DNA from: Kryptolebias marmoratus
Lineage: Eukaryota; Chordata; Actinopteri; Cyprinodontiformes; Rivulidae
Reading direction: 5' to 3'
Length of the DNA stretch: 64,000 nt
NCBI RefSeq assembly: GCF_001649575.2
Contig: NC_051441.1
Location: forward strand, 8,511,024-8,575,023
Shown here in pieces: positions 1-13,600 of this stretch. The notes under the pieces were generated by a model. It saw only the letters and a list, made by a program, of their open reading frames with translations, was not told where the DNA came from and searched no databases. The position numbers and the translations under genes were made by a program. The stretch's first letter is position 1. Each line of letters opens with the position of its first letter.

Positions 1-1538
1 AACACATTTTCTAAACACCGTGCCGTGCAGCAGTTAGAGAATAATCAAACTAACCCATCAGGTCGGATAAAAAGCTTCCAGACTGACTGATTGTGAAGCT
101 TTTATGTTATTTATTTTTATCTATTTGTAGAGTAATTAATTTTCACATATCAGAAAAATATTAGTTTCTGGTTTGGAAAGAAGATTTTTTTAAACAAGTG
201 ACATTTTCATTTCATGCTAGACTTTTAAACTACTACCACACCAGAGTTTAGGTTATTATCTATAAGATATTTTGGCTCCAGACAGACAAACACACACACA
301 GCTGCAGGCAAAAACATAATCGTCCGCAATTTACTTTTATTTTATGTTAAGTTCTGGTCATTTTCTATGTTTTTGTTGTCATTCTGCACATCTTCCTGGT
401 CATTTTTAACCTACTTTGTGTCATCTTGTGTCTCATTGGGAGATTTTATTTAACTTCTCAAACAGAAACTGAACAGTTTCCTTCACCTGCTTCCATCCTG
501 GACCCTTTGGTCGGGACCAACACGGGTCACTCATCATTTTCAGATTAAAGCAGGCATGAAGAAGATGTTCCTCGAATATTTATTAGGTTATCGACTATTC
601 CCAAGAAACAGACTGTTAACTAATCAATGCACAGCATGTCATGTTTAATCATGGAGACAGTGACTGCTCAGTGTTTGTTCTTCTTTTACGCACCCATATT
701 TCTGTGCCTTTTCATAAAATCTATGACCGGTTAGCTTTTATTTATTACTGGAAGATTCTCTGCTATAGAGCAAATGTGTCCCTTAAAAATACTTTTAAAT
801 AAAACTCAAGTGTAACAGCAGATCTGCTTTGAAACTTAAGTATTCATTCGATTTACAGACTGGGGACGTTTTGTTGCCTCCATCTACCATCTGGTTTCTG
901 CACAGCGGTTCTTGCTTCTTGGCTTATTTTTTTTGATATTTCAGTGAGCCAGTTTGCCGGGGGAACTCTGTGTGTGTGAACCCAGCTGCTGCGTTTTAGC
1001 TCGGTGCCGTCTTTGTAAATGAAATAAATAAAGAGCCGGCCTGCTTTTATTAAATATTTAAAGCTACGTGGTTCACTAAAGTAGGGCAGGAAGCTTCCTG
1101 CCAGGACGGATTTGTTGATCTTAACCGTAACTTTGCCATGAATGACCCTCTGAAGACGTCAGCTCCAGTGTGCCTCTCGTGCAGTTCTCGGTGTACTCTC
1201 TGTGGGATTTTTCATCGGAAATGTTGCTCAAAGAGAAAGAAGACATTTAGAAGGAAGCTTGATCTATTTACCAATTAGTTCTATGTTCATCCTGCTCGGG
1301 TGACACTGGAGGAGCCAGTTTATTACGGTATTATCTGCTGGCCCAATAAATCTGCTCGTAGTTTGTTGTTTGCAGCTGCAGCTCAGAAGGAGTCAATCGT
1401 TCCACGATCAGTTGATTTAATCCCCAACAACCCCTGATCAGAATATCTCTAAAGTGGAAAATCAGCCCCGCCAACATGATCTTCACGTCTTATTCAGTCT
1501 GATTAAAAGCACCTACAAAATTAAAGGCCCATTAGCAA

Positions 1539-1866
1539 TTAGCATTCCTTGAAGTGATGCATATTGTCCACTGTTTTTCATCTTATGTTGAGGTGGTCAA
1601 ACTTTGCAAAGGACATTATAAAGGACATTATGTGCATTCTCATGCAATATTGTGCTCTCTCAGAAAGTCTGTTAGTGCTCGGAGTAAGTCTTGTGAATGG
1701 CACTCGGTTGATAACATACCGAGTTTTAGTTTAATATCTATAAAACTGGCTGAGTTAGAGCCATTTCTATGCTGGCTAATGTCCATTATCTGTGGTGGCC
1801 ATATTGAATTGAGTTGACTCCAAAGTTAATCAGTTATAGATGAACATCCAATAATTACTTTCTGAG
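1539..1866 (-). repeat. Copy A of hairpin-ended dispersed repeat (Helitron-like candidate)
   Basis: Read on the minus strand, this stretch aligns by eye with the copies at 6166-6467 and 30751-31066. Shared blocks include a GGATGT..CATCTA..AACTGATTA block, GGAGTCAAC, and the phrase TATGGCCACCACAG. The minus-strand end is AAGGAATGCTAA followed by T, which fits the CTRR-T end of a Helitron. It is diverged and non-coding. The left limit near 1866 is approximate. Confidence 0.55.
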
Positions 1867-1938
1867 TCATAAGTTGAAAAGCGTGTTGCAGCACGACCCT
1901 TCGTCTGTCCTGAACTCTTCCTAACCTTACGATCAGAT

Positions 1939-1940
<2 letters not shown>

Positions 1941-1975
<35 letters not shown>
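1941..1975. repeat. (GT)n microsatellite
   Basis: An uninterrupted run of about 17 GT units lies in the flank upstream of gcgr. It has no coding meaning; the reverse-strand frame through it reads as a Thr-His string. Confidence 0.97.
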
Positions 1976-1976
<1 letters not shown>

Positions 1977-3324
1977 CACGCTCAGCTTCACATCTACAAC
2001 CCTGAGGTATGAGCATGGAGGGTTAGCATCAGATAATTCAGTCAAAGTTTGAGGAGCAGGAACGTAGCCTGACCTGACTACGCTCTCTGCTTTTAGGATC
2101 ATCAGCTCTGCTTTGTTTTCTAAAACAACTGTAAAGTATTTTCCACTATTTAGAAAACACTTACAGGCTCGATCAGATCCAGTAAAGATGGATGATGCAG
2201 GAAAGCTTTGCCTTAAGTCTCACTAACGCCTCGTGTTTTGGAAAGTGAATGATCGATTGCCGCTCAGGGACGTTTTCTGGGCTCCGCAGTCGTGGTTTTT
2301 TCCAAGAGGTTTGTTTTTAGTCCTTGCACCACATTTATCCGTGCATTCTATCCTTTTGTAAAGATATTTGTGAGACAGTGTAATCAAATTAAAGGTAAGC
2401 ACTCTCCAAAAAAACAACAGTAATTGTTAGTGGCTATTGTACTGAGCCATTCAACATGCACTTGAACAGAGAGCAGTTTGGGACATTTGCATCATTCACT
2501 CATGCTTGATTTATTTTTTGTTTGTTTGTTTTGTTTTATATACAAATAAAAATTAATGTCCGTACAGGCATTGTGTTAACAAGTAGCTGCCTACTCATTT
2601 AGTTCAGAAGAGAGGGGTAAAGAAACACACTCAAACAACCCAAGAGGTCAGCTCAGCATCTGCCTGTTTGACCCTCAGCTGCCGTCACACCTGAGGTCAA
2701 GGCAGCAGAAAAAGCTACAGGATACTTCCTGGAGCAGAGACTTAGTCAGTCAGGTTGCTGTGATTTGTCCATAAGAGAAAGAAACAAAGTGATCTAAAAG
2801 ATTACTTTTTACACGTTGTTTTGAATCACAATCGGTTGTGCAAGATGATCCCATTTCATATGACAGATTAAATACTTGCAAAGGCCGCATGGGACCCAGT
2901 CATGAGGTCAAAGGTCAGGTTGAGAAAGCCATTTTCTTTCTCCGTCTGTGGCTCTCACACTCTGCTTCCCATCCTTTCGTAACCCCCTCCTGCGGGGGTC
3001 AGTTTGGTTCATTGTTGTTCCTCCGCGGTGCTAAGTTGCAGAAAGTGGTGCACAGCGAGCTGCTGGAGGAAATTAGTCTGAGTGTTTTAGCGAGACGAGT
3101 GTGAAGGAGGGAAACCCCCAGAACACCGTCACACGTGGTGGAACAGTTTGTGCAGCAAGGTAAAGGATGCTCTCTCATGTGCGTCTTGGAGTCTCTCCTG
3201 TGAATAAACTGTGGTGCGCACAAACACGAGCTTTTGTATGAAATTGTGTGGAACATTGTTTTCAAGGTTTGACCAAAAAGGCTACAACATTATCATTTCT
3301 TAACATAAAATGATCTTAGTTTAA

Positions 3325-3359
3325 AACTTGGCAATATACATTCCTTCAAGGAATGATAG
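3325..3359 (+). repeat. 3' end fragment of the hairpin-ended repeat
   Basis: The segment has AAAACTTGGCA, then the palindrome CATTCCTTCAAGGAATG. That is the same end structure as in the copy that ends at 6467 (AAACTTTGGCA, then ATTCCTTTAAGGAAT). Only the terminal 35 bases are recognisable. Confidence 0.5.
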
Positions 3360-4054
3360 GCCTTTAATTAATTCAGTGATTCACAAAACATTTTTGAAAG
3401 CTGCTGCTGACAAACACTCGATTTTATGACCTGAAATAAATGGTTGAACGTTTAAATGAAAAAAAACAAAATTTTTGTTTTGTTTGTTTTAAAGCTGATG
3501 CTGTTGCTTTAAAAATGAGAGTGAAATCAGTTCTTGTGTCTGACGGTGTTAAATGTACAAGAGTCAGTGCTGCCATCTGATCTGGACCGGTCCTGACCCG
3601 ATGTTAGACCAGACAAGAGTAGCTCAGACCCCTCAGGCAATCTCTGCAATCAGTCTGTCTGCTAATGCTAAGTGCATCTAATGGTTATTACGCTGAACAG
3701 GTCATTTAGAAAGTCCGGCTCTTTGGTTCAGATGTAATCAAGTTATACTTTCAGTAGAACATACATTGTGTGCATTTAAAATGTGACCTCCTGGCTCGTT
3801 TTAGATTTTAGAGTCTTGTTGACATGTTCAGTTAAAAAGCAGACTGAAGGGTGTGAACGTGGGCTTTCTCAACCACATGTGGATCACATTCTGTCCATCT
3901 TCTGTGGTCTTATCTCTTGACTAAATACCTGCTCGTCAGTAACCATAACACAGCCACACAGCCCCGTCCTCCTACCCGCCACAAGACTCGGAACAGAATG
4001 GAATTTGAAACGTTTTAGCCAAAAATGTTTCCATGCTCAAGGTGTTTTTTGCAG

Positions 4055-4127
4055 AAACGTTTCAGATTTCGTTCCGTTCTCCGGCTTCGGTCAGATCCGC
4101 TGGGAGTTCGCTGCAGTCGATAGCCAG
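4055..4127 (+). other. Candidate non-coding 5' exon of gcgr
   Basis: This 73-base stretch follows TTTTTTGCAG and is followed by the perfect donor CAG|GTGAGT. It is richer in CpG than its surroundings. The next acceptor, TCATTCAG at 4578, opens a segment that leads in 96 bases to the gcgr start codon, so an intron of about 450 bases would join the two. This is inference from splice signals only. Confidence 0.35.
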
Positions 4128-4674
4128 GTGAGTGACCTTTTGGCACACACGGACACACGCTGAACCAAAAATCTGATTGGTTTTAACGTGAAAGTGCAGC
4201 CAACGGAGGGACTGCATCGCTTCTGGATCACTGATGAAGAAACAGCACATCCTGGAGGAGTTCTATGAATATCTTGCTACATCGTTCAGTCTCACACCTT
4301 CTTTAACCATGTGTTTGCTTTGTTCAAGTGAAGATAAAAGTAGGACTGGTCTGTCTTTTCTGAAACAATGGCCTGTTTGGGCACAACTAAAACAGGCACT
4401 GAACGTTTCTCTTTCCTTTACTTGCTCCGTTTGCCTTCTGTCTATATTTGGGATAATTGCGCTGTGATAGATGTGACCCAGCCTTTTTCCTGTTTTGGTC
4501 ATCTTGTGACTAAAAGCTGAGCCAAGTTAATATGTTTTCAACGAACCTTGATGGATTGTGTGTCTCTGTGTCATTCAGGCTGTGTGGCGAGTGTAGATAA
4601 GCCCCCTTATGAGGTGAAAACCCCTCCCCATCCTGCAGTCTCCCCTCCTCCAGCACCACCAGCAGGAATAAGGG

Positions 4675-7600
4675 ATGTCAGGGCTGTTCCTCTTTCTGGC
4701 AGTGCTCATTGTCTCCTGCAGCATCCAGGTGTGTCCTAAGAGCTCACTCATACAAACATGTACATACAGATGAAGGCAGGAAGGCACACAGTTTTTCTAA
4801 AGTTCAAAATCCTCCAAGCAAATGATGTGTGAACTGCACTTAGTCTGTGGCCTTTACCCACCATGAAGAATGGTTGTTTACTTCTTCTCTGTTGAACTGA
4901 AACAAGTACATGCCAGTTTGCTAAAATGGCTTGTCTGAGGTTCTCATTCTGAATATTTCATCTAAAATATAATCAGACAACATCAGAACATCCACAAATA
5001 CCAGACCTTCTTGTTGTATCAGAATGCATTATTCTGTTTTTATAATATTTTTATCGTATTACGTCCTCTGGGCGTCACCATCTCCTCCTCAGGTGTCTCC
5101 TGCTGCTACATTGGACAAGCTGAAGGAGGACTGGAAACAGTACATGGAAGAGTGCGAGCATAACAACAGTCAGTATCCACCCAGCACCGGTGAGCTGAAC
5201 ATATTTGGATATATTTTTTTGTAGCTGAAGTTGTTAGCAATGTTGTTGGAGCCTGTGTGGAGTTTGCACATTTTTCCTGTGTATGTGTGGGATTTCTCTG
5301 GGTACTCCGGTTTCTTCTCACAGACAAAAAACATCTCATTTGCACAAAAAAGCTGATGCAAAGCACTCAATAGTTAAGATTTGTGTTTTCATTAAAATAT
5401 AATTGAAAAGTAAGAAGAACAAGAGGCTATGATTCCTAAACTATTCAGCACTCCTGAGAAAGTTATATGTGCACATAAGAGATATTTAAACGTAATGTCT
5501 TACAGATTTGTAAAATGATTTGTATTTAATATTATCTTGCTGGACAGTTACAGCAAAGTGAGTTATAGTTTGGTCATCATATAACAGAGAGGCTCCCTGT
5601 TCACACAATGATAAAACCACAAGGCTTGCCATTGCTTCCAGTAATATGTTTGCAGCAATGCGCTGTCCTGCTGCTCGTGTGCAACGTGAAAAGTGATGCC
5701 TCATAGAGAAATTGTTTAACTACAGGGTGAATTCTGCCCTTCAGTTTCATTATCTGTGTGCATGTTCACTACTGTTGGCATAAAACAAGCGAGCAGGTCC
5801 TCTCTGTCTTTTAAAAAAAAAATTGCTTCCCACACTTTGTGCAAAATCTCACCTCTCAACTCTTCGAGTCTGCAGATTTCATATACATTTCCTGCTGGTC
5901 CATTAGTGTGAAAGCACGCTGGCAGCTGAGGAGGACATGGGACCCGTCGCTTTGTCCACCTGAACATCCAGCAGCCCATGCGCTGTAACAATCAATGCTG
6001 ATGAGAGGCATAATGAAATGGGGGAAAGTAGAGATAAAGATCAGCGATTTCAATATGAAAGTGCAGAAAATTCCCAATGACTTCCAGCAGAGATCACTTC
6101 AAAGATGTGTGACTCTATTAAAACACTCAGAGTAACTGAGACAAACTGGTCAGGCTAATTGTAACGACTGTGTGTTTATTTGTCTGTTGTGTTAGCAAAA
6201 TAGCTCATGAACCACTGGGCAGATTTTAAAGAAACTCTCATTAAGTAATCATTGGGCGTACTTCTACAACTGATTATCTTTTGGAGTCAGTCAAATTAAA
6301 AAGTTGCCTTAGCAAACACAAAATGGCTATAACTAAAGTTAGATGTGTTGGTAGCTGAGAGTCATCCCCAGCAAATACTCCAAGTGCACAAAGATCATGT
6401 GAGATGTTTGTTTCAAACTTTGGCATGCAAGGCAGCAGGTGATATGGATTCCTTTAAGGAATGCTAGTTTTAATTTTACTCTTGTTTTTCTTTTTTTCAA
6501 TCTCAGGTCTTGTATGCAACAGGATATTTGACAATTATGCCTGCTGGCCTGATGGACTCCCCAACACTACAGTCAGTGTGGCATGCCCGTGGTATCTACC
6601 ATGGCACCATAAAGGTTAGAGACGTGTGAGTCTGTAGAGCTGTACCGGGTTTGTTACTGCAGAGTAGCGCCGCTGTCGTGATGGCTGCACTTTCCATTAA
6701 AAGCTTGTGTTGTGCGCACATGCAGTCCAACACGGCATGGTGTACCAGGAGTGTAACGCCAGCGGGCTGTGGGTGTCAATGAAGAATACCAGCGAGTGTG
6801 ATCCTCGTGATCCAAGTCAGGTAAGAAAGGCAAGTGAAAAACGGACAAAAAGATGCATGTTTTGGCGAAAGGATTGCATTTTGACATAATTTCTTTTTAA
6901 ATGAAGGAACAAAAGATCTAATATCTTTATTGTTTATATATATGTTTGAATTTGCAGCACTACTTGGAACATATTCGGATCATGTACACAGTGGGTTATT
7001 CCTTATCCCTGGTGGCTTTGGTATTGGCTCTTGGCATTCTTATATTCTTCAGGTAAACAAATCCTGGCTTGGTATTTGAAAAGTGTTGTAATACCTTTAG
7101 TATCTTGCAAATATGCAAATCAGATAAGGTTTTAGAACCATCTTGCACTGCATTTGCCAGGAAACTGCACTGCATGAGGAACAACATCCACATGAATCTG
7201 TTTGCCTCCTTCATCCTGCGAGCCCTGTCAATCCTGATCAAAGATGCTCTGCTGGAGGCCAACCACACATCACAGCACCTCAGCAGGGACCAGGTTCAGG
7301 CATTTCCCAGTGCGTCACCCCCGATGGAGCTGCTGGACAACAATGTAGTGAGTATTGACAGTGATCCTTACACTGGTTAATAAAACATCCTCAATCAGAT
7401 TGTCCCGTATTATCTTCTTTACTCAGTTCTGTGCTTCAGAAAATTAAAGTGCAAAAATGGAACTAAAGCATTAAAAGAAAATGGATTTCGTTATCCCATA
7501 GGGTAAAAGCTCCAACAGCTAGTCGTGCACAAAGGGAAGATCCCTGTCTTTATTTGTGCCACAGCTGGCCGTTTCTGGGTTCAAAGTTGCTGCTTTTGTA

Positions 7601-10600
7601 CAATCTGACTGCTGCCGGCTTGAAGCCTGAGGGAAATCTCATCTGCTCCGGTGCTGATCGGACCAAGTTCAGCTGAAACGTACTTAACATCTCTCTGCTT
7701 GCTGGGTTTTGTAAAAGTCATCTTCCTGCTCTCTTACAGACATCAATTAGCTGTCGCGTCGCGGTGGTGATGATGCACTACAGCATCATGGCTAACAGCT
7801 ACTGGCTGCTGGTGGAAGGCATCTACCTCCACAACCTGCTGGTCATCACAGTGTTCACAGAGAGGAACTACTTCAAAATCTACTTTTGCATCGGCTGGGG
7901 TGAGATGGCTTTTTGTTGTGTGTTTCGAATCAGGGGAGTCATAGAAATTAAGTGCTATATTCTAGTTTTTGTGCTTGAGAAATGCAAAACAGTAGTGTGA
8001 AAAAAATTCATATTTTCTTTCAGGAACACCTTTAATATTCCTCATGCCTTGGGTCTTCGCTAAACATATTTCTGAAGATCACATGTAAGTGTTCCTCTTC
8101 ATTATAAAAACATTTTTTACTAAGTCGTATTGAGTTATTGAGCGGCCAGTGCAGTTTTTTTTTGTAGAAATCAGGCAGCAGGATCATAATTAAAACTTTT
8201 GAGTAATCATTTAGATCACAGTGAACAAACTAGAAATTAAGAAAAAAAAAGATGAATGAAAAAAAATTGCTTCAATACTTAAAATAATAAAAATTTGGAA
8301 TGGCATCAGGCTCAGAACAAATGATAAAAATAATAGATTCTGACTGATTTAAAAAAAAAGAAGAAAAGAAAAACAACAGTTTTTTTATTACCCAGCCTTT
8401 AGCTCTTATCTGCGATGATTAAAAGACTACAGGCCACTAATGATGATGTCATCAAGGCACTAATTTAAGTTAGGACCTAGAGACTCTAAACGATTTTAAT
8501 TATAAGAATAATATAAACGGTTGGTTTATTATTAAAGGCTCCTCTGTCACAGCAAGCAGACTGACATCACTGTGCTGCCCATACATTTGCCTGTTTTTAA
8601 AAATGGCTTCATCTTAATTAACCGATTGCTCTACCTTTAGTATTACAATAAAACAAAAATTAAAATATTGTTGGTAAATTCCCAGTTTTTAGTTATAATG
8701 TTTAGCTGTTTGTGGCTGTGTTGAGTTTGTATTAGATTCCTGTTTTCTTCAGGTTGCCAAACATGGTCAGCAGCTGCTAAAAACTGCTCTAAATATTTTA
8801 TGTTAACATTGTACAACCTTCTTACACACTCCTCCGGTTTATAAGTATTTAAAGCCACACTGCTCAAATGCTAAGCCAGAGTTGTTATGTAAAAAATGTA
8901 AAACCTGCAGCGGCGTTGTACATCCCCCTCTTATCAATCTAACAGAGAAAAGACTTCTCTTGTAGAAGCAGCAGCAAAACAGCCTTGTTTAAAGGCATGT
9001 TAAGTACAGGAAATATTACTGGTGTCCTCTGGCTGATATATTCTTTAATGTTTTTCCTTTTCAGGTGTTGGGAGCAAAATATAAACATGAATTACTGGTG
9101 GATAATCCGCGCACCCATTCTTGTTGCTGTTGTGGTAAATCTGCCCTTTCATTGTCACTCTCTTGTTGAATTTATTATTTTTTTTGTTTTTGTTTTGATC
9201 AAACTTTGGCAGTCAAAAAGTGCATTCCCCTGAAATTTCCACATGTGCAACTGGCATCTTTCCACTTTACTGAAGCTTGTTTGCACCAAATCGTACTCTA
9301 TGCAGTATTAAACATGCTTCATTTATTCATAAAGTGCAAAAAGGCTGGTCCTGCTTCACATCCAGTGTCTTGGAAGCATGTCAGGACTCACGTGGGGTTA
9401 GCGTTCACATGTGCTCTCTCAGTTCAGAACATGTATTTAGCTCCGATTGGTTGTCGCTCCTACGTGAAGCCAGACATCCTGGCAGTTTCTATGCATTAAT
9501 CGTCCTGCTAAGTGGCCGGTATCCCGCAGGAATTCCTGTGTTTGATTTGTTTTTGAGGAATAGGAGGGCTGGTCCTCATTTGGTTCCCCTTGTTGTTCGG
9601 ATCCCAGCATTTTCAAAGTTCACATCTGAGCAGACAACTGTTCAAGGTAGAAAGGAGTTTAAAACACGAGTAATTCTTTTATTTAAAAAAATGTGCAGCT
9701 AAAATAGTCTAGATCTGTCCTGCAGTCAGATTACAGTTAGGATAAATTTATTCTGATATTTGTCATGATCATAGCTCAGGTTGTGTTTTAAACAATGATT
9801 AAATGAAGTTACACAGTTTTATTCATACACTGCGGCGCTGAACAGACACTGATGTGAAATTAAAAAAAACAAAAAAATGTTAAATGTCCTAATTAGGTCT
9901 GGCACATTTTCTTTAACTTAAGCCCTGAAAAATTAAAACCATAAAGGTTACATCATGAAGGATTTTCATTAGAAGAATGCCTGCTGTTTCTTGAAATGCC
10001 AGCCAGCTGGTGTGAGAATGCTTTTCTACTATTCATACTTTTAATAGATGCAGATTAAAATAGAAAGGGGGTTAATTTCATAAGGAGTTGACCTTTTGTT
10101 TATTAAGATGATCACTAAAAGTAGTCAATCAGTAGTCATTTTGTATTAAATATGAGGGAAAACTGAAGACTCTCTGTTTTAATTTTAAGATTTACTGTTT
10201 AAGATTCACTCTTTGATATGTGAACATTCTATTTCAGGGTTGTCATAACCACAAACTAAAGGCTCATATTAAATATTTACTTTAAAATAATGTAATAACT
10301 GACAGAAGTCTAAAGCCTAAAGTCATTATGGAAAACGTGCCTCTTTTATGCTTTTGTTGTTTTTCTTTGTGGATCTTCAAGTCTTCGCTTTTGCATCTCG
10401 AGCTGATTTGGATTCATCATGTTTTTTCCAAACCACTGTAGAGTTTTTCCACTGCTTTGTCCTGAGAAACTCTTAGGGCTGTATGTTTTGGGTCATTGTC
10501 TGTGTGTGCCGTGAAGCACTATCCCATCAGTTTTGCTGCATCTGACTGGATGCGAGCAGAAAGTTTACTCCTGAACGCTGCAGATTTCAAGCAGCTGCTT

Positions 10601-13600
10601 CTTGCTTTCTGTCACATCATCAATAAACTTGAGAGTCCCGGTGCGTCTGGGCGCCACGCGTCTTCGTGATGTTCCTCTGCCTCTGTCAGTTTTAAAGATC
10701 ACATCGTTTGCTTTAGGTCATGAACCTTTTCAAGCTTTCTTTAGGTTCTTTCTTGGCTTCCTATCATTTTATTAAAGGCTGAACAAAGTTTGAATCATCT
10801 GAAGCTGGAGTTAAAGTCCATTTTGGACTTTTTAATTCTTGATGCTTTTGTTCATTTTGCATCTTAAAAGAAGTCATTTAGATTTGCTTTTGTAAAGTCT
10901 TCTTTTTCTCCACATAGTTAATAATATTTCCTTGGTAGGATGTTGTGTAGTGTTGTTTTCAGATCACGTAAATCTCAAAATTCAAGATTTCGGATAAAAA
11001 TGAGTTATTATTTCTTAACGGTAGATAGTACAACACAATTACAGACAGAGTCCCACAGACAAAAAGCATTTAATCAAAACTAAATCCTTTTATCAGATGA
11101 TGGGGCGTTGGAATGTGAATAGGGGATATTAAGTAACTTCATGGCTTCTGGAAAAATCCAGTTCCTCTGCCGAAGATGGCAGCACTCCAGCACAGTTTCA
11201 GTAAAACACATCTGAGATCTGCTCAGTTCAGATCACCGCCACGAACAAAACAAAAAAATACTCCTCTTTATGGTATGTAACTGCTAACAACCTCATGTCA
11301 TTTCAGTGCATATATTTTTTTGCATCAGGCAGAAAGTAAACAAATAAGCTGGGAAACAGCAAACAAACACAGATGTGACTTTCAGCAATTCTGTGTTGTC
11401 TTTTGGAGCTATTTTACATTTAACCATCAGACTGGGTTGCAAGTAAGAAGAAAAATGCACAATCTAGTAAAAAAAAATGCAAAAAACAGGAGAAGAAGCT
11501 TTTAGAATGAAAAGTCTGTGTAATTATCTTATGTGAAAACAAGTGTTGCACAAGGAAAAATATGTAATATTAACTCTACCTTTGACCAATAAAAGAAGCT
11601 TTATACATCTTTGTTTTATTAGCATAGCAGCAAATGTTTCTTGACAATAATGTTGAACCTTTAAAAAAGATTTTTGTAAAACTTTAACAAATATCTCTCT
11701 GTCTTTTGCAGATCAACTTCCTCATCTTTATCCATATTATTAAAATTCTTGTCTCAAAACTTCGAGCGCATCAAATGAGATATACGGATTATAAATTTAG
11801 GTGAGTTTTCATCTCGGATAGCATTCTTATGCAGACATTTCTTGTTCTTTCTTTCTTGCAACTTCTTTCTCTTTTTTGTTCTCAGGTTGGCAAAATCAAC
11901 TTTAACCCTGATCCCTCTTCTGGGCATCCATCAGGTGGTCTTTAGCTTTGTGACAGACGAGTCCACCAAGCAAACCATTAATTTACACCTCACAAAACTC
12001 TTCATTAACCTCTTCTTCTCCTCCTTCCAGGTTGGATCATGAAAACAATTATTCTGTTGTTTCTTTGCATACAAACCTCCAACCATTTCTACACTTAGTG
12101 ATCGTTATCTGGGATCTGAAAACACCGATTCCTAACTTGGAGGTGTTTTTTTTTTTTTTAGTCCGTGTCAGAAGGGATTACATCAAAACACTGAAATTAT
12201 TCAAACAGACTGTTAACAACTGTGTCACACTGTGACACGATGGCAGGGACCTTTAAGCTTTGGGGACCAAGATGACAGATGAGTCACACAAACAGAGCAA
12301 GAGAGAAGATGATGCAAAGAGGATCCCTAAAGCAAAAAAATATATATATTTTTTTTAAAAGTTCAGCTGTGCGACATTTTACTAAAACATAGCCGTTACT
12401 CTAATGCACATTTTGTTGTCAGATTCATTTTTTCTCTTTGCCTTTCATGAAAAAACAGGTTTTAATCTGTTTAATCTTGTAGTTAAAGAATGCTTTTAGC
12501 ATTTATCAACATTTTATCACCTCTGCACTCATGTGGTGAAGTGGAAGACTCATATTATCTCTGTGTGTTTGTTTTATGTCAGCTCAGTGTGAGAGTTTCT
12601 GCAGCTCCAGTCTCCTCTTGCTTTCTTTCCTGTGAATACATTTCCCTCTGTCCTCAGTCCTCAGTCCTCAGTCCTCTGTCCTCTGATCAACCCCACCTCA
12701 GTAATGTCACTCTCACTGCAATCCACAGAACGGTGCAGCAAATTGTTTTTGTTTTGTTTCTGTATTTTTTTTTTTACATACTCAGAAAGTTGTCACAGAT
12801 ATTCTGGAGCAGTGCTGCCATCCAACTAATCTGGAGAAAAACAAAAACAGATCACATTTAGCAAAAATGACACAAGTGCAGCAGGCAGAAGAGGCCTGTT
12901 GTTCTTAGTCACATAAATGTGAAGGAAAAATTTATGAAAAGTGATTTTCTTGGTCTAAAAAAAGGTTTAAGCACCAAAACAAATCCCTCTTTTTGAGTTT
13001 GAACTTCAAGATTTACTAAACAAACTCTGAGTTTTCATTTTCTGTTTAAAAAAGTAAATGTTTCTTGCATATTACCTCTGCTTTAAGATAATAGTGAAGA
13101 CTAATTTAATGTTGATTTTCTTCTCAGGGTCTCCTGGTGGCCATCTTGTACTGTTTTATCAACAAAGAAGTGAGTGACCTCAGCTGCACAGAATGTTGTC
13201 ATCCACAGATTTGTCCATCATCACTGCTTTTGTTTTGCACTCTCCAAAGGTTCAGTCTGAGATCCTGAAGAAGTGGAAGCGCTGGAAACTGGGGAGGAAC
13301 ATTGAGGAGGAATACCGCCACACCTACAGCAATACTCCCAACACGAAGACGGGCAGCCTGCTGAACCACATCTCTCAGCTCTCTCACCTTTCGGACATCA
13401 CTAAATCCTCCGCCCCGGTCTGCAGCCCCGAGGAGACACACATGCTTGTGGCCGGCTGCCACAACGGTTTGGTCCACAGCAAGGGCGGAGGCAACTGCAC
13501 CTCCCAGCGGAACGAGGGAACCAGCAACTGCACCCTGATGGAGGACATCAGCCTCACGGATAAGATGCAGTGCTACGAGGCACGCACAGACAACGTGGAG

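Larger units (their letters stand above)
1..4054. other. Upstream flank of gcgr, no coding gene seen
   Basis: I see no conserved coding exon here. The stretch holds a GT microsatellite, one reverse copy and one end fragment of a dispersed repeat (listed separately) and AT-rich unique DNA. At 2985-3159 the base composition becomes more GC-rich and ends in CAGCAAG followed by the donor-like gtaaag. This could be a non-coding first exon or promoter of gcgr, but only transcript data would show it. Confidence 0.5.

Noticed and set aside
9277..9702. 141-codon open frame in gcgr intron 9
   Set aside because: It is among the longest unexplained frames, but it lies inside an intron, has no domain or periodic codon bias I can see, and overlaps another frame. 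Chance is likelier.
12646..12685. CCTCAGT direct repeats, considered as a CRISPR-like array
   Set aside because: The units are contiguous with no spacers, and the host is a vertebrate. It is a simple tandem duplication in an intron.
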